Of a stretch of 64,000 nt of DNA, positions 9,029 to 18,991 are shown one piece after another. The position numbers and the translations under genes are program-made. Every line of letters begins with the position of its first letter. The first letter of the stretch is position 1. The DNA comes from Bradyrhizobium sp. cir1 (GTDB lineage Bacteria; Pseudomonadota; Alphaproteobacteria; Rhizobiales; Xanthobacteraceae): the NCBI RefSeq assembly GCF_014198245.1, contig NZ_JACIHE010000020.1:1-64000 (forward strand), in the 5' to 3' direction. The notes beneath the pieces were generated by a model, which did no database searches, was not told the DNA's origin, and saw nothing but the letters and a program-made list of their open reading frames with translations.

Positions 9029-11070
9029 GTCGCTCGCAAAAAGTCGAGCTCGAAACGTTCCGGCTACGGCTTCGCCGCTCTTCGGCATCAGGCCATCGAT
9101 CTGCCCGATTACGACGAAGAGACGGACGTACGTCCCACGCGTCGCAAGCGGGATGTGCCGGCCGATGCCGGCCGCGTCGCGACCGATCTTTTGATGGCCC
9201 GCATGTTCGACGAACGGCCGGAGCTGCTCGCGCAGATCCGCAACGGGGCCCCTACCGTTCTGATCGACGTCGCCGATGCCCGGACGCTGGATCGGGTCTG
9301 GCACGCCTGGCGTGAAGTTCTGTTCGACGACGGGCAGAGGATCGACGTCGCCCACGAAGGATTCAAGCGGAGCGGAACAGCGACGTCCTTCACATGACGG
9401 TCCGCGAACCACCCAAAGGCAATGCCCTTGTAGAGAACGAGAAGGCCACCCTTCACGCGCTCTCGCTCGCCCTGCCCTTCTTCGGCGTGTCGCCGCACGC
9501 GCGTTCGCACCTGCCGGACTGCCTGAAGGCCGCGACTGCCCACATCGAATTCCCGTGCTTCGACGCCGCCACGATCGGCCCGAACCATCCGGATCATTAC
9601 CGGCAAGCGATGCGTCGAAACCCTCAAGGCTGCGGATATCGTCGTCGCCATCCGCTTCGACCGCACACCGAAGCAATGCGTCGACGAACTTCGCCGCCTC
9701 GCCGTCATGAAGAAAGCGAAGGCGGGTTCGCGCGACCTCACCCTCGCCGACCTCCACGGGCTCGGCGAAGCGCGCGCATGGGCGAAGGACACGATCGCGG
9801 ATATCCAAGCATGGAAGGAGGGGCGCCCCCCTGGAGCGCAGTCTCGTCCGGCGTCGCCCTCGAAGGGCCCGCCGGATGTGGGAAGATGACCTTCGCCTCC
9901 GTATTCTGTGCCGAGGCGGGACTGTACATGGTCGGCGACGCGAACCTGGCCGCTTGGCAGAGCTCGGGAGAGGGCCACTTGGGTCATCTGCTCCGCGCCA
10001 TGAAAAAGAGCTTCGATGAGGCACGCGCCAATGCGCCAGCCTGCATATTCATCGATGAATGTGACAGCATCGGTCGCCGCGATGCGATGGCGCATTCCCA
10101 CCGGGATGATTCCATTCAGGTCGTGAACGCCGTATTGGCCGAGATCGACGGCGTTAAGGGACGCGAAGGCGTCCTGATCGTTGGCTGCAGCAACGACCTA
10201 TCGCGCTGCGACCCCGCACTTTTGCGAGCTGGGCGCTTGGACAAGATCATCAGGATCGGCTTTCCCGACGTCACCGAGCTTGAACGAATGTTCCGGGTGC
10301 GATTGCAGAGCGACCTATTGAACGAGGATTTGACGCCGCTCGCCGAGCTCTCGTTGGGCATGGTCGGCGCCGACGTCGAGCGCATCGTCAAGGATGCGCG
10401 TCGGGTCGCCCGCGGCGGGCAAAGACCTCTCTCGATGCGGGACCTGCTCGGTGCGGTCGGCGACGGCGAGGAACTGGACGACCGGACGCGCCGGCGGGCC
10501 GCGATCCACGAGGCGGCGCACATCGTGGCCGACGTCGTGCTTTTCGGTCCCGACGGAGTTCACGCCGTACTGACGAACATGCGTGATCGTACCGGCGCCG
10601 TCGTCAGGCACCTCGGTCCCGAGCTAGAAGGCACCTATGCGGACTACCATCGCCGGCTTCAGGTGCTGCTTGCCGGGCGCGTCGGTGAGCACATGCTTTG
10701 CGGATCCATATCGCACGGCGCCGGCGGCCGCCGTGGTTCCGATCTGGAAAAGGCGGCCGCTCTCGCCGCATCGATGGTCGGGTCTCTAGGCTTGGCCGGA
10801 TGGGCGCCTCTGCTCTACCTCGGCGGCACCGATGAGACCGACGATCTCCTGTCCTTCCGCGGGGTCAGGACCGCGGCCAATGCCGAACTCGAAAAAGCCG
10901 ACCGCGCCGTTCGGTCGCTGCTGGCCAGACACCGGGCCGCACTCGAAACCGTGGCGATCACGCTCTTCGATCGCGGGCGGATCAACGGCACTGCGGTGGC
11001 GTCCATCCTCGCGTCGACACGAACCAACGTCGCTGGCTTCGACCCGGCGGCGAGAACGATGCCTCCATGA
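9029..11070 (+). pseudogene. Broken FtsH-like AAA+ zinc metalloprotease without membrane segments
   Basis: At least three frame changes split one gene: near 9370-9395, where KRSG is followed by a shifted frame leading to DVLHMTVREPPKGNA; near 9580; and in a C-run near 9830. The 3' part is intact from about 9835: Walker A GPAGCGKM, where Met replaces the usual Thr/Ser; Walker B CIFIDECDSIG; an arginine-finger region LRAGRLDKIIRIGF; and the M41 zinc motif HEAAH with the third-ligand region GSDLEKAA. FtsH proteins are membrane-anchored unfoldase-proteases, but no transmembrane segment is visible here, so this family is cytosolic. The frameshifts and the Walker A change argue for a dead gene unless sequencing errors explain the former. 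Confidence 0.75.
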
Positions 11071-11170
11071 TCCAAGGATTCATCTTTCGAGCCGAGACCA
11101 GCGTGTCGGTCGGGATCGCGACCGGTCGGCGCTGCCGGAACGTCGGCATCCTCGCCGAAGCGGTGCCGTC

Positions 11171-11344
11171 ATGAAGATCATCAACCCGACGCCGCCCGAA
11201 GAGTCTACGCCGGCTCAGACCATCGTCCGAATCCTTGCGCGCATGTGCGCCAAACAGCGACTTCGCAGGGGGATCGCCAGACGGCAGGCGATCGTCGAAG
11301 CAGCCGAGAAATCTAAGGGAAAGGACGCTGACCACGAAGATTGA
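11171..11344 (+). CDS. Small Arg-rich hypothetical protein
   Basis: A 57-residue frame begins MKIINPTPPEESTPAQ and continues through a basic helix (RILARMCAKQRLRRGIARRQ) to a charged Lys/Asp-rich tail. It starts 100 bases after the AAA+ protease gene on the same strand and shares its GC-rich codon choice, so it may belong to the same transcript. No Shine-Dalgarno sequence is evident. I do not recognise the family. Confidence 0.45.
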   Translation: MKIINPTPPEESTPAQTIVRILARMCAKQRLRRGIARRQAIVEAAEKSKGKDADHED

Positions 11345-11384
11345 ACAGCGCGCGGCGCGAGCTGATCGTCCTCTGGCGCGGGGT

Positions 11385-12053
11385 TCACCGCCTCGCCTTC
11401 TTAGGCGCGGGATCCGCCGGTGGCAGACGGCTGGGAAAATACCAGCCCCCGCGGTTGCTTATCGGCGCGCCCTTACCCGTCGTACGCCGGCGGTACGCGT
11501 CCCAGATCTGCCACTCCGGATCTTCTGTTCGCACGAAGACCTGCTGTCCTTTGGGCCGCAGGTCGACGATCGGGTGCCCCATGGTAATCCGGAACTCAAT
11601 CCGATCGATGCCCATCGCTGCAAAGCAGTTCTCGAGCGTGGTGTTGTCATCGACCGCATGGTGCATTGCCGATTCTGAAACCCCCGCGCGCATTGCGCGC
11701 CTTAGCAGCATTAGGACTTCGTCGTCGCTTTCCGAGCAGTAGAATTTCACGCGCATCCTTCCGCGGACGAGATAGCAACCCTTCATCCCGGGCTCCCCAT
11801 CCTCGGCGTGCTCTACTGCGGCGTATCTCGGAATGTCCCGAATGTCTGGAGGCAAGCGCTCGCCGTCCTCCGAGAAACGAGGAGCCGATGCCATCTGCAT
11901 AGCGTCCGCGACGCGCCCGAAACCGAACTTCTCGATCCAATCGGAGAATGCAGTGGTCCAACCCGGACCGAGCGGCTGGTCGGGCCAAGCCTTGTGCTCC
12001 CAAATTTCGCGCAAGTGGCGCGCCGCAGCGTGCCATTCCGAGTTGGATGCCAT
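11385..12053 (-). CDS. Hypothetical protein, 222 residues
   Basis: The protein has natural composition from start to stop and contains Trp-rich N-terminal helices (HLREIWEHKAWPDQPLGPGW), a central segment YLVRGRMRVKFYC and a C-terminal DPEWQIWDAYRRRTTGKG. No signal peptide or membrane segment is seen, so it is probably cytosolic. I do not recognise the family; the Trp/Arg pattern and neighbours suggest an accessory-element gene. It is transcribed in the same direction as the 163-residue gene at 12259, about 200 bases downstream of it. The ATG at 12053 is preceded by AGGCGA, a weak ribosome-binding site. Confidence 0.65.
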   Translation of the reverse strand: MASNSEWHAAARHLREIWEHKAWPDQPLGPGWTTAFSDWIEKFGFGRVADAMQMASAPRFSEDGERLPPDIRDIPRYAAVEHAEDGEPGMKGCYLVRGRMRVKFYCSESDDEVLMLLRRAMRAGVSESAMHHAVDDNTTLENCFAAMGIDRIEFRITMGHPIVDLRPKGQQVFVRTEDPEWQIWDAYRRRTTGKGAPISNRGGWYFPSRLPPADPAPKKARR

Positions 12054-12258
12054 CGTCGTTCGCCTGTGGATGGACGGTTCGAATCGTGTGGAATCCTACG
12101 CCCCGGCGGCTCCCACGAACCAGCTATGTTCATGCAGATACTGACAGAAAAATATTTGTTGGGATGGACGAGCGACTCTTGAACCGGATCGGTGAGTTGC
12201 GGGGAAACCGATTCGACAAACCGACCGGACGAAACGTAACGGACCGACAGACGCCGCC

Positions 12259-12750
12259 CTATCCACCCCAACCACGTCTATCTTTCAGGAAGATCATGCC
12301 GTCGAACGCGGCCAGCTTGGCCTTCGCTTCGGATTCATATCGCCGTCTCGCCGTAACGAAGCGTCCTGTCGCTTTTTCAGTGAGCCTGCCGCCCCATGAA
12401 CCATCCCCGTTCTGGAAGATAGTGATGTTGAATCCATCGGTATTGACGAAGCTGTTGCCAAGCGACGAGATCCTCCAGCGGCGGTCGAGCCAGCGGCTCT
12501 TGCGTCGAGCGGCCCCTCTCAGTGCGCGTTCGCGGCGTCGCGGCCCGACATAGTCGTCCTCCATGCGTTCGGCGCAGACGCACCCGACGTCGAGGACGCC
12601 CTCGTAGTCGGGATGCGACATCGAATGGACGTAGCGGATGTCCTGCGACTCGCACATCTCGCAGACGGCATCCGGAGCGCCAAGGTCTTCGACGCCATCG
12701 CAAACCCAGCCCTTGTGCGGCACGCCTGGCGTCGACCACTTGCCCGTCAT
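12259..12750 (-). CDS. Hypothetical protein with a putative zinc-binding Cys cluster
   Basis: This is a 163-residue protein. Its N-terminal half carries KGWVCDG, VCEMCESQDIRYVH and DVGCVCAERMEDDYV, giving five Cys and several His that could form a zinc site. The C-terminal half is basic and ends with an aromatic repeat-like stretch (NITIFQNGDGSWGG, RFVTARRRYES). It is cytosolic by composition. Proteins of this type occur among rhizobial accessory genes without a known role, as far as I can recall. The start at 12750 faces a divergent broken gene starting near 12795, so the 45 bases between them would hold both promoters. Confidence 0.65.
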   Translation of the reverse strand: MTGKWSTPGVPHKGWVCDGVEDLGAPDAVCEMCESQDIRYVHSMSHPDYEGVLDVGCVCAERMEDDYVGPRRRERALRGAARRKSRWLDRRWRISSLGNSFVNTDGFNITIFQNGDGSWGGRLTEKATGRFVTARRRYESEAKAKLAAFDGMIFLKDRRGWGG

Positions 12751-12794
12751 GTGACGATGCCCTTTTGGGCCTGGCGGCGGTCGCTGCCATCCCC

Positions 12795-13476
12795 GTGAGC
12801 GAAGGTTTCTCCGCCGCCGGCCGCACTGCCGTGGAGCAAAAGCTTTTGACCGTGGGCGCCCGGGTCGAGGATTTCGTACCGGAAGAGCGAGGCAAGCTCT
12901 CCAAGCCCGTCATCGGCGGCTTGCTGGCGGGCGCGCGCTGCTTCGACCGTCGGCAAGCGGGTTGCGGGCGCGTTCGTCGACGCTTCCTGGCCCGTCGCGC
13001 AGGCTTGGTTCGATCGAAAGACCCACAAGACGGATCAGATGATCTGGGCCGGCCCGCTGCACGTCGTCGACGGAAAGCCCGATGGCCGTGACGACTCGGT
13101 GACGACATTGAAGTTCGACGGCGACGGCAACCTGGCTCTCGCGTACCGCCTCGCCCGATTCTTCGCGACGATGGGCTTCGACGTCGGCAAGTTCAGGATG
13201 TCCGCGACGGCCACGATGACGGATCCCGAATGCTCTTGCACCTACCGCTCGTACGGCCCGGAGATCGAAGTCTGGACCACGGGTGTCGTCCAGCAGACGT
13301 GGCTCTCCGAGAAAAACAAGCGAACCTACTTTGTCGCCGCCGCAATGGACCCGAGCGGACAACTGGCATCGGGCCAAGTCACGGCGAGCTTCGGAGGAGT
13401 TACGATGACGCGCCCTGCCGTCTTCGGGTCGTCCCATAACAAGCTGAATGCGGACAAGCGGCTCGACAACTATTGA
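12795..13476 (+). pseudogene. Frameshifted hypothetical gene
   Basis: Two frames give one natural-looking protein. The first, from GTG 12795, runs SEGFSAAGRTAVEQKLL to KPVIGGLLAGAR. After a shift near 12938 the second continues STVGKRVAGAFVDASWPVAQ, then DQMIWAGPLHVVDG and GDGNLALAYRLARFFATMGF, ending at the TGA at 13476. The C-terminal part contains DPECSCTYRSYGPEIEVWTT and looks like a conserved soluble domain. I do not recognise the family. Either the gene is broken or the GC-rich run at the junction contains a sequence error. Confidence 0.5.
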
Positions 13477-13586
13477 TATGACCCCTGCGCTTTCCGGGGG
13501 AACGTGTCTAGTTAGGCGGTTGCGCCCTTACGCGATCAATCGGACTGTAGTTGGTTTTTTTCGTACGCCGCCCCTCGGGTTTTCGG

Positions 13587-13838
13587 TCACTCCTCAGGCG
13601 CCGGACCGCTTCGGAGGGCCCATTCGTGCCCGGTCTTCTGCTGCATTCGCGCGAGTAGCTTGTCGATCCGCTCGGAATATATGGACTCGACGGCGCTCAC
13701 GAGATCCGGCCACTCCTTGGCGCCTGCGATATGGTATCCGAGCGACAGTCCATATTTGAGTTCAAAGCGATTGTCCTCGAACGACACTTCGAGCGCGTTG
13801 AAAACCGAATCGTGTTCGTCGTTGTGCGCGAAACGTTT
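13587..13838 (-). pseudogene. C-terminal piece of a HEPN-like protein
   Basis: The minus strand keeps only the end of a protein: LRNKRFAHNDEHDSVFN, then FELKYGLSLGYHIAGAKEW and a charged C-terminus. The Arg-x-Phe-Ala-His arrangement resembles the RNase-type motif of HEPN proteins such as AbiU2-like families. The upstream part is missing and the sequence switches near 13838-13850 to a HipA fragment on the other strand. A deletion or inversion junction is the likely cause. Confidence 0.5.
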
Positions 13839-13849
13839 GTTTCTCAAGT

Positions 13850-14312
13850 CGACTACGCTACCGATCCGGAGGCGGACAAGGTGGCGTTCGCTGACATGAT
13901 CGCCTTCAGCTTCCTGGTGCTCGGTACCGACGCGCACGCGAAGAACTTCTCAGTCATCCACCTCCCGGGCCGGCGGATGTTTCTTGCGCCACTCTACGAC
14001 GTCCTGAGCTTCGTGCCCTACGACGACGACGAACATGAGCGGCGGCGGCTGCGCATGGCGATGAAGATCGGCGGCTACTATAAGTTCTCAGAAGTCCTGC
14101 CGCGGCATTGGCGACGCCAGGCGGAACTGATGAAAATGGATCCCGACGAGATGATCGCGCGATTGGTGGCGCTCGGCGAGAAAATTCCCGACGCGCTCAG
14201 CGACGTCGTGAAGGAGGTGAGGGTCGAGGGCCTGAAAGAACCGGTGCTTGACAGGATGCTGGACGGAATCTCGGCGCGAGGCAAAGCGATCGTGCAGCAA
14301 TACTCGGCATGA
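13850..14312 (+). pseudogene. C-terminal piece of a HipA-family kinase
   Basis: The retained frame carries the HipA C-terminal signature: ADMIAFSFLVLGTDAHAKNF with the catalytic Asp/Asn region, then FLAPLYDVLS, then the AMKIGGYYKFSEVLPRHW segment. HipA toxins are Ser/Thr kinases that phosphorylate glutamyl-tRNA synthetase in toxin-antitoxin pairs. Here the N-terminal two thirds, including the ATP-binding loop and the partner hipB antitoxin gene, are gone, so it cannot work. The remnant abuts an oppositely directed HEPN fragment. Confidence 0.75.
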
Positions 14313-14703
14313 AGGCGCCGCGCTCGGGATCGTCGGCGAGGTAGGCGTGACGCCGTCGACGCCCGTTCCGGACGCTGAAATCCGATGACCCAGTAACTGT
14401 TATGAATCCCGCGGGGCTACCGGGCCCCTAGTCGATCAACGACGGATCGATTGGAGCGCGCATCCGCACCTGAAGCGGTTGTTCGACCTGGTCGAGGCCG
14501 GCCGCGCGTGATCCGGGCGCAGCGGGCGTTCATTGAACCGTGATGGCCGTTCCGGCGGAGCCCGAATATTCCGCTGCTCGGGTAGATGCGACATTCGGGT
14601 CCCGCGAATGGGGTTCGAAAATGGACTCAGAGCGAATATTCTGCCTCCTTTATCCACCACCTTCGAGCCTCGAAAGACGCCCCTGTGAGGTCAGGCCGCG
14701 GCA
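14313..14703. other. No recognisable gene
   Basis: About 390 GC-rich bases between the HipA remnant and the next gene. A short frame reading IDWSAHPHLKRLFDLVEAGR around 14448-14510 looks protein-like, but it stops quickly and I cannot assign it. Confidence 0.4.
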
Positions 14704-15282
14704 TCAGGATTGCCCAGTTGAATTGGGGTAGCTCCTCGCAACAATCGTACTAAGGAAAATAGCAACAAGCAGAAAATCCAATACAACTTGGAGCGCTGCC
14801 ACCCCTATTGCTTTGTCAGGATACCCAGCCGTACCGAGTACAAGACAAGCCCAACTTATTGTGCGAGCCACACAAGCAATATGCGTTGCGTTAGCTTCGC
14901 AGACGCCAGGTGTCAGACGATAGAAGACGGTGAAGGTAAGGATCACTTCGCCTATGTTGAAGATGAAATATAGAAGAGATTCTTCGACCGACTCAGCGCG
15001 TGGATGATTTGGCAACCGGAAGAGCGTTCCAAATCGATAGACAAACATTTCGATCAGCAAGTAGGCAGCAACAATCGCCGCCACCCATAACCACTCATGT
15101 GGCAACCAGATGAATGCCAACAAAAGTACGAACTTGATAACGATGTAAAGGTCGAAGCTCACCCAACGCTCTAAACTGGGGCAACGCTCAAGAAATTGCT
15201 GTAGCGAAGAATATCTAAGCAAGAACGAGCATACGGCGGTTGCGCGCTTGAGAATGACTTGCTTCGTTTCTGGTCTATTCAT
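14704..15282 (-). CDS. Hypothetical inner-membrane protein
   Basis: The 192-residue protein begins MNRPETKQVILKRATAV. Four or five hydrophobic helices follow, around residues 45-65 (IVIKFVLLLAFIWL), 68-88, 105-130, 140-160 and 165-185. The start at ATG 15282 is chosen because GGAG lies 7 bases upstream at 15290. A polar central loop holds RFGTLFRLPNHPRAESVEES. Codons are more AT-rich than in the preceding genes, suggesting a different origin. I do not recognise the family. It stands alone on the minus strand. Confidence 0.7.
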   Translation of the reverse strand: MNRPETKQVILKRATAVCSFLLRYSSLQQFLERCPSLERWVSFDLYIVIKFVLLLAFIWLPHEWLWVAAIVAAYLLIEMFVYRFGTLFRLPNHPRAESVEESLLYFIFNIGEVILTFTVFYRLTPGVCEANATHIACVARTISWACLVLGTAGYPDKAIGVAALQVVLDFLLVAIFLSTIVARSYPNSTGQS

Positions 15283-15780
15283 CGCGAAGCTCCGATCGTT
15301 AACGATGATAAACTCTCCTAAATGGATCACTTCGGGTGAGAATACCAAATCGCTTCGATTTCACCAGAACAATGGCGCATTGTCCTACCGCGGACCGTGC
15401 CGCCGCCCACTGTGCCTGACGCGGCCGTTTAGACCTAAGCGCTAAGGTCAGCTGTCCGAGCTACGGCAGACCTAACGCGCACGATGGTCGAATGCGGGAA
15501 GGGTTTCAGGGGCGGCGCAGCGCGTTCGGCAGCCGGCCGTCCGTTGTGCCCTTTTCCGCAGCCGGGCAGTTTCACGTCAGAGTCCGGCAAGCGTCAGATA
15601 GCGGACATCGCTCAACCCGCCCAATGGCTCTCCAAAGCGTAAGCGCTCTTAGCGAATAGCTCGCGCGCTACCCATGATCAGCGCGCGGATAAGCGGACCT
15701 TGCAGCGGCCCGCAACTGAATGTGACATTCAAAGTAACCACCCTTGCTCAATATGTTCTGGGGCCAGCCCGTGAAATCCA
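15283..15780. other. No recognisable gene
   Basis: About 500 bases before the split serine recombinase gene. No coding frame with natural composition was found on either strand. Confidence 0.4.
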
Positions 15781-15967
15781 ACCGATTACGTCGCATGCTA
15801 TCGCGTCAGCACACAGCGCCAAGGTCGATCCGGGCTCGGGCTAGAGGCCCAACTGTCATTCGGCCTGCAATATTGACCCCCTAAGCCGGGGGATCGGCGT
15901 CCAAAATTGACCCCCTACAGATTGGTCTGTTGCGCTGCCTGCTTTGGAACGAAGCAGGTGGTGGGGG

Positions 15968-17467
15968 ATGCTGATCGTGGAGACGATTGCCCGGATTCGG
16001 CGCGAGCACTTCATCAAGGGCAAGACGATCAAGGAGATCGCCCGTGACCTGAAGGTGTCGCGGAACACGGTTCGGAAGGTGTTGAGGTCGGGAGAGACCT
16101 CCTTCGAGTACGAGCGGCAGGTGCAGCCGCGGCCAAAGCTGGGACGATGGGCAGTAGAGCTTGACGGTTTGCTGGCGGCGAACGCGGCTAAATCGGCTCG
16201 TGAACAGCTGACGTTGATCCGGATCTTCGAAGAGCTGCGCGGCCGCGGCTAAGACGGCGGTTACGATGCGGTGCGGCGTTACGCCAGGCGGTGGAGCAAA
16301 GAACGCGGGCAATCGACCGCGGCCGCTTATGTCCCGCTGAGCTTTGCCCCAGGCGAAGCCTACCAGTTCGACTGGAGCCACGAGGTGGTCTTGCTGAGCG
16401 GCACCACGGTGATGGTGAAGGCCGCCCATGTCCGGCTCTGTCACAGCCGCATGCTGTTCGTGCGGGCCTATCCGCGGGAGACGCAGGAGATGGTGTTCGA
16501 CGCCCACGACCGGGCGTTCGCCCTGTTCAAAGGCACCTGCAGCCGCGGCATCTACGACAACATGAAGACCGCCGTAGAGACGATCTTCGTCGGTAAAGGC
16601 CGTCTCTACAATCGCCGCTTCCTGCAGATGTGCAGCCACTATCTGGTCGATCCGGTCGCCTGTACGCCAGCATCGGGCTGGGAGAAGGGGCAGGTCGAGA
16701 ACCAGGTCGGGCTGGTCCGGGAACGCTTCTTCACGCCGCGGCTGCGGTTCAAAAACCTCGACGAGTTAAATGCCTGGCTGCTCGACAAATGCATCGCCTA
16801 CGCCAAGGCTCATCGCCATCCGGAGCTGGTCGATCAGACGATCTGGGAAGTGTTCGAAGCCGAACGCCCCAAACTCGTTCCCTATGCCGGCCGCTTCGAC
16901 GGCTTCCATGCGGTGCCTGCGTCGGTCTCGAAGACCTGCCTGGTGCGCTTCGACAACAACAAGTACTCGGTCGCAGCCAGCGCAGTCGGACGACCGGTCG
17001 AGGTTCAAGCCTATGCCGATCGCATCGTGATCCGTCAGGATGGACGCATCGTTGCCGAGCACCCGCGATCCTTTGGCCGCGGCGATACCGTCTACGACCC
17101 TTGGCATTATGTGCCGGTGCTCGCCCGCAAACCCGGCGCCTTGCGCAACGGTGCTCCCTTCAAAGACTGGGTGCTGCCGGCCGCGATCGAGCGGATCCGG
17201 CGCAAGCTTGCCGGCACCGACGATGGCAATCGGCAGATGGTCGACATCCTCAACGCGGTGCTGACTGACGGTCTGCCCGCGGTGGAAGCGGCCTGTGCCG
17301 AAGCGCTCAGTCACAGCGTCCATTCCGCCGATGTCGTGCTCAATATCCTGGCCCGTCAACGTGAACCCGCCCCACCGGCCAACATCATGACGCCGGCCGC
17401 ACTGACGCTCCGTCATGCACCGATCGCCGATTGTGCCCGCTACGACAACCTCCGGAGGACCGTCTGA
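15968..17467 (+). pseudogene. istA: IS21 IstA transposase with an internal stop
   Basis: IstA is the DDE transposase of IS21 elements. The N-terminal helix-turn-helix (IKEIARDLKVSRNTVRKVL) and the catalytic core (GEAYQFDWSHEVV with the first Asp; GIYDNMKTAV; then GWEKGQVENQVG with the Glu) are all present. A TAA at 16250-16252 interrupts the same frame where a Tyr codon would fit, in the sequence RGRG-stop-DGGYDAV. The gene is otherwise intact to the TGA at 17465, which overlaps the istB start (TGATG). The start is ATG 15968 after GGTGGTGGGGG. Translation would need readthrough, so transposition is probably lost. Confidence 0.85.
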
Positions 17468-18330
17468 TGGAACGAACCCAAATCTTCGATCTCATGGGCG
17501 AACTCAAGCTCTACGGCATGAAGGCTGCCTTCGACGAGATCATGGCAACTGCCGTCAAGCGCCAGCACGAACCTCAGCGCATTGTCGGCGACCTGCTCAA
17601 CGCCGAGATCAACGAGAAGCAAGCCAGGTCGATCAAATACCAGCTCACCATTGCCAAGCTGCCGCTTGCCAAGGACATCGCCGACTTCCAGTTCGACGGC
17701 ACGCCGATCAATCAGACCCTCGTCAATGATCTCGCTGGCGGCGGCTTCATCGCCCAACAACGCAACGTCGTGCTGGTTGGCGGCACCGGCACAGGCAAAA
17801 CCCACCTGGCCATTGCCATCGCCAGAAGCTGCATCCGATCCGGTGCCCGCGGCCGCTTCTTCAACGTAGTCGACCTCGTCAATCGCCTCGAGACCGAGAC
17901 GCGCAACGGACGGCAGGGAAGGCTCGCCGAGCATCTGACCCGGATGGACTTCATCGTGCTGGATGAACTCGGCTATTTGCCCTTCGCCCAGTCCGGTGGC
18001 CAGCTCCTCTTCCACCTCGTCAGCCGGCTCTATGAGCGCGCCTCCGTCATCGTGACCACCAATCTCGCATTCGGCGAATGGCCGAGCGTGTTCGGCGACG
18101 CCAAGATGACCACCGCGCTGCTCGACCGGTTGACCCATCACTGCGACATTGTCGAGACCGGCAACGATAGCTGGCGGTTCAAAAGCCGCGACGACGATCA
18201 CGCCATCCGCGCTCGTCTCGCCTCCGCTATCCCGGCCAGCTCCGACGAGACGAGCGCTACCAGCAAACCCCGCCGCGCAAAGGGGTCAGAATTGGACGCC
18301 GATGAGGGGTCAAATTTGCAAGCCGATTGA
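17467..18330 (+). CDS. istB: IS21 IstB ATPase (transposition helper)
   Basis: The 287-residue AAA+ ATPase has Walker A GGTGTGKTHLAIAI, Walker B DFIVLDELGYLPF and sensor VIVTTNLAFGEW, the standard IstB/DnaC-like layout. IstB helps IstA select and cut target DNA. It is translationally coupled to istA through a TGATG overlap. Its C-terminus runs into the terminal repeat of the element and its stop lies just inside the end, as is common for IS21. It appears intact, although its partner istA carries a nonsense codon. Confidence 0.9.
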   Translation: MERTQIFDLMGELKLYGMKAAFDEIMATAVKRQHEPQRIVGDLLNAEINEKQARSIKYQLTIAKLPLAKDIADFQFDGTPINQTLVNDLAGGGFIAQQRNVVLVGGTGTGKTHLAIAIARSCIRSGARGRFFNVVDLVNRLETETRNGRQGRLAEHLTRMDFIVLDELGYLPFAQSGGQLLFHLVSRLYERASVIVTTNLAFGEWPSVFGDAKMTTALLDRLTHHCDIVETGNDSWRFKSRDDDHAIRARLASAIPASSDETSATSKPRRAKGSELDADEGSNLQAD

Positions 18331-18991
18331 CAGCCCAACGGCTGGCCCAAATTGAGCGCCTATGCGACCGGGGCGAACTGGTCTCGGAATTCACCGAGGT
18401 CGAAAGCGGACGACGTATCGACCGCCCAAGGCTTGCGGAAGCTCTTGCGGCGTGCCGGCTGCATCGGGTCACTCTAATCATTGCGAAGCTTGACCGATTG
18501 GCTCGAAACGTCGCCTTCGTTCTAACCTGATGGAAAGCGGGACCGAAATTGAGGCGGTCGATTTCCCCCGGGCGAACCGGTAACAATCCATATTCTGGCC
18601 GCCGTCGCGGAAAACGAAGCTCAAGCGATATCCCAGCGGACCCGGGCGGCACTGGCGGCCGCTAAGGCGCGAGGAATTCGTCTCGGCGGCTTTCGTGGCC
18701 GCGCAGAAACCTGCAATGATCTTACAAGGGCGCGCGCCGTCCGAACTGCCAAAGCGAACCGTCGAGCCACCGATCTGGCTCTCCATTGATCCAAGCCATT
18801 CAAAGCGAAGGCATGACCTCTGCACACGGGATCGCTGCGGCGCTCAACAAGCGAGGCATCACAGCACCTCGCGGGAGCGCGTGGAACATCGCCCAGGTGA
18901 GCCGCGTTCTTTCACGGCCCGCCTTCGTTGTCTGACCTGGGGCGCGGTCTGCTCGTGGCGGGCGACGCAGAACTCAACATGCTTGCTTCAT

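Larger units (their letters stand above)
15854..18332 (+). mobile_element. Complete IS21-family insertion sequence
   Basis: The element runs from TGTCATTCGGCCTGCAAT to the matching inverted end that closes in TGACA at 18328-18332. Each end carries two spaced copies of an ATTGACCCC-type block (left near 15873 and 15911, right near 18286 and 18307), as usual for IS21 multiple terminal repeats. Flanking direct repeats GCCCAAC at 15847-15853 and 18333-18339 mark a 7-bp target duplication. Genes istA and istB fill it. The nonsense codon in istA suggests it can no longer move on its own. Confidence 0.9.
15781..18925 (+). pseudogene. Serine recombinase (resolvase) gene split by IS21 and frameshifted
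   Basis: The left part (15781-15853) reads VACYRVSTQRQGRSGLGLEAQ, the catalytic N-terminus of a serine recombinase. The right part from 18333 continues exactly in frame after one copy of the 7-base duplication GCCCAAC is removed: RLAQIERLCDRGELVSEF, then LIIAKLDRLARNV. Two single-T losses then break the frame (near 18525 and 18583), but LTIHILAAVAENEAQ, then AALAAAKARGIRLGGF and the C-terminal SEGMTSAHGIAAALNKRGIT can still be read. Such enzymes invert, resolve or integrate DNA. An in-frame TGA just upstream and the lack of a start codon show decay at the 5' end too. Confidence 0.8.

Noticed and set aside
9002..10101. Two minus-strand frames longer than 330 residues
   Set aside because: They are antisense to the AAA protease region; Arg/Ser-rich composition is typical of shadows.
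15883..16639. A 252-residue minus-strand frame at the IS21 left end
   Set aside because: Antisense to istA; no domain.
17440..18201. A 253-residue minus-strand frame
   Set aside because: It is the antisense of istB, with no domain and no ribosome-binding site.
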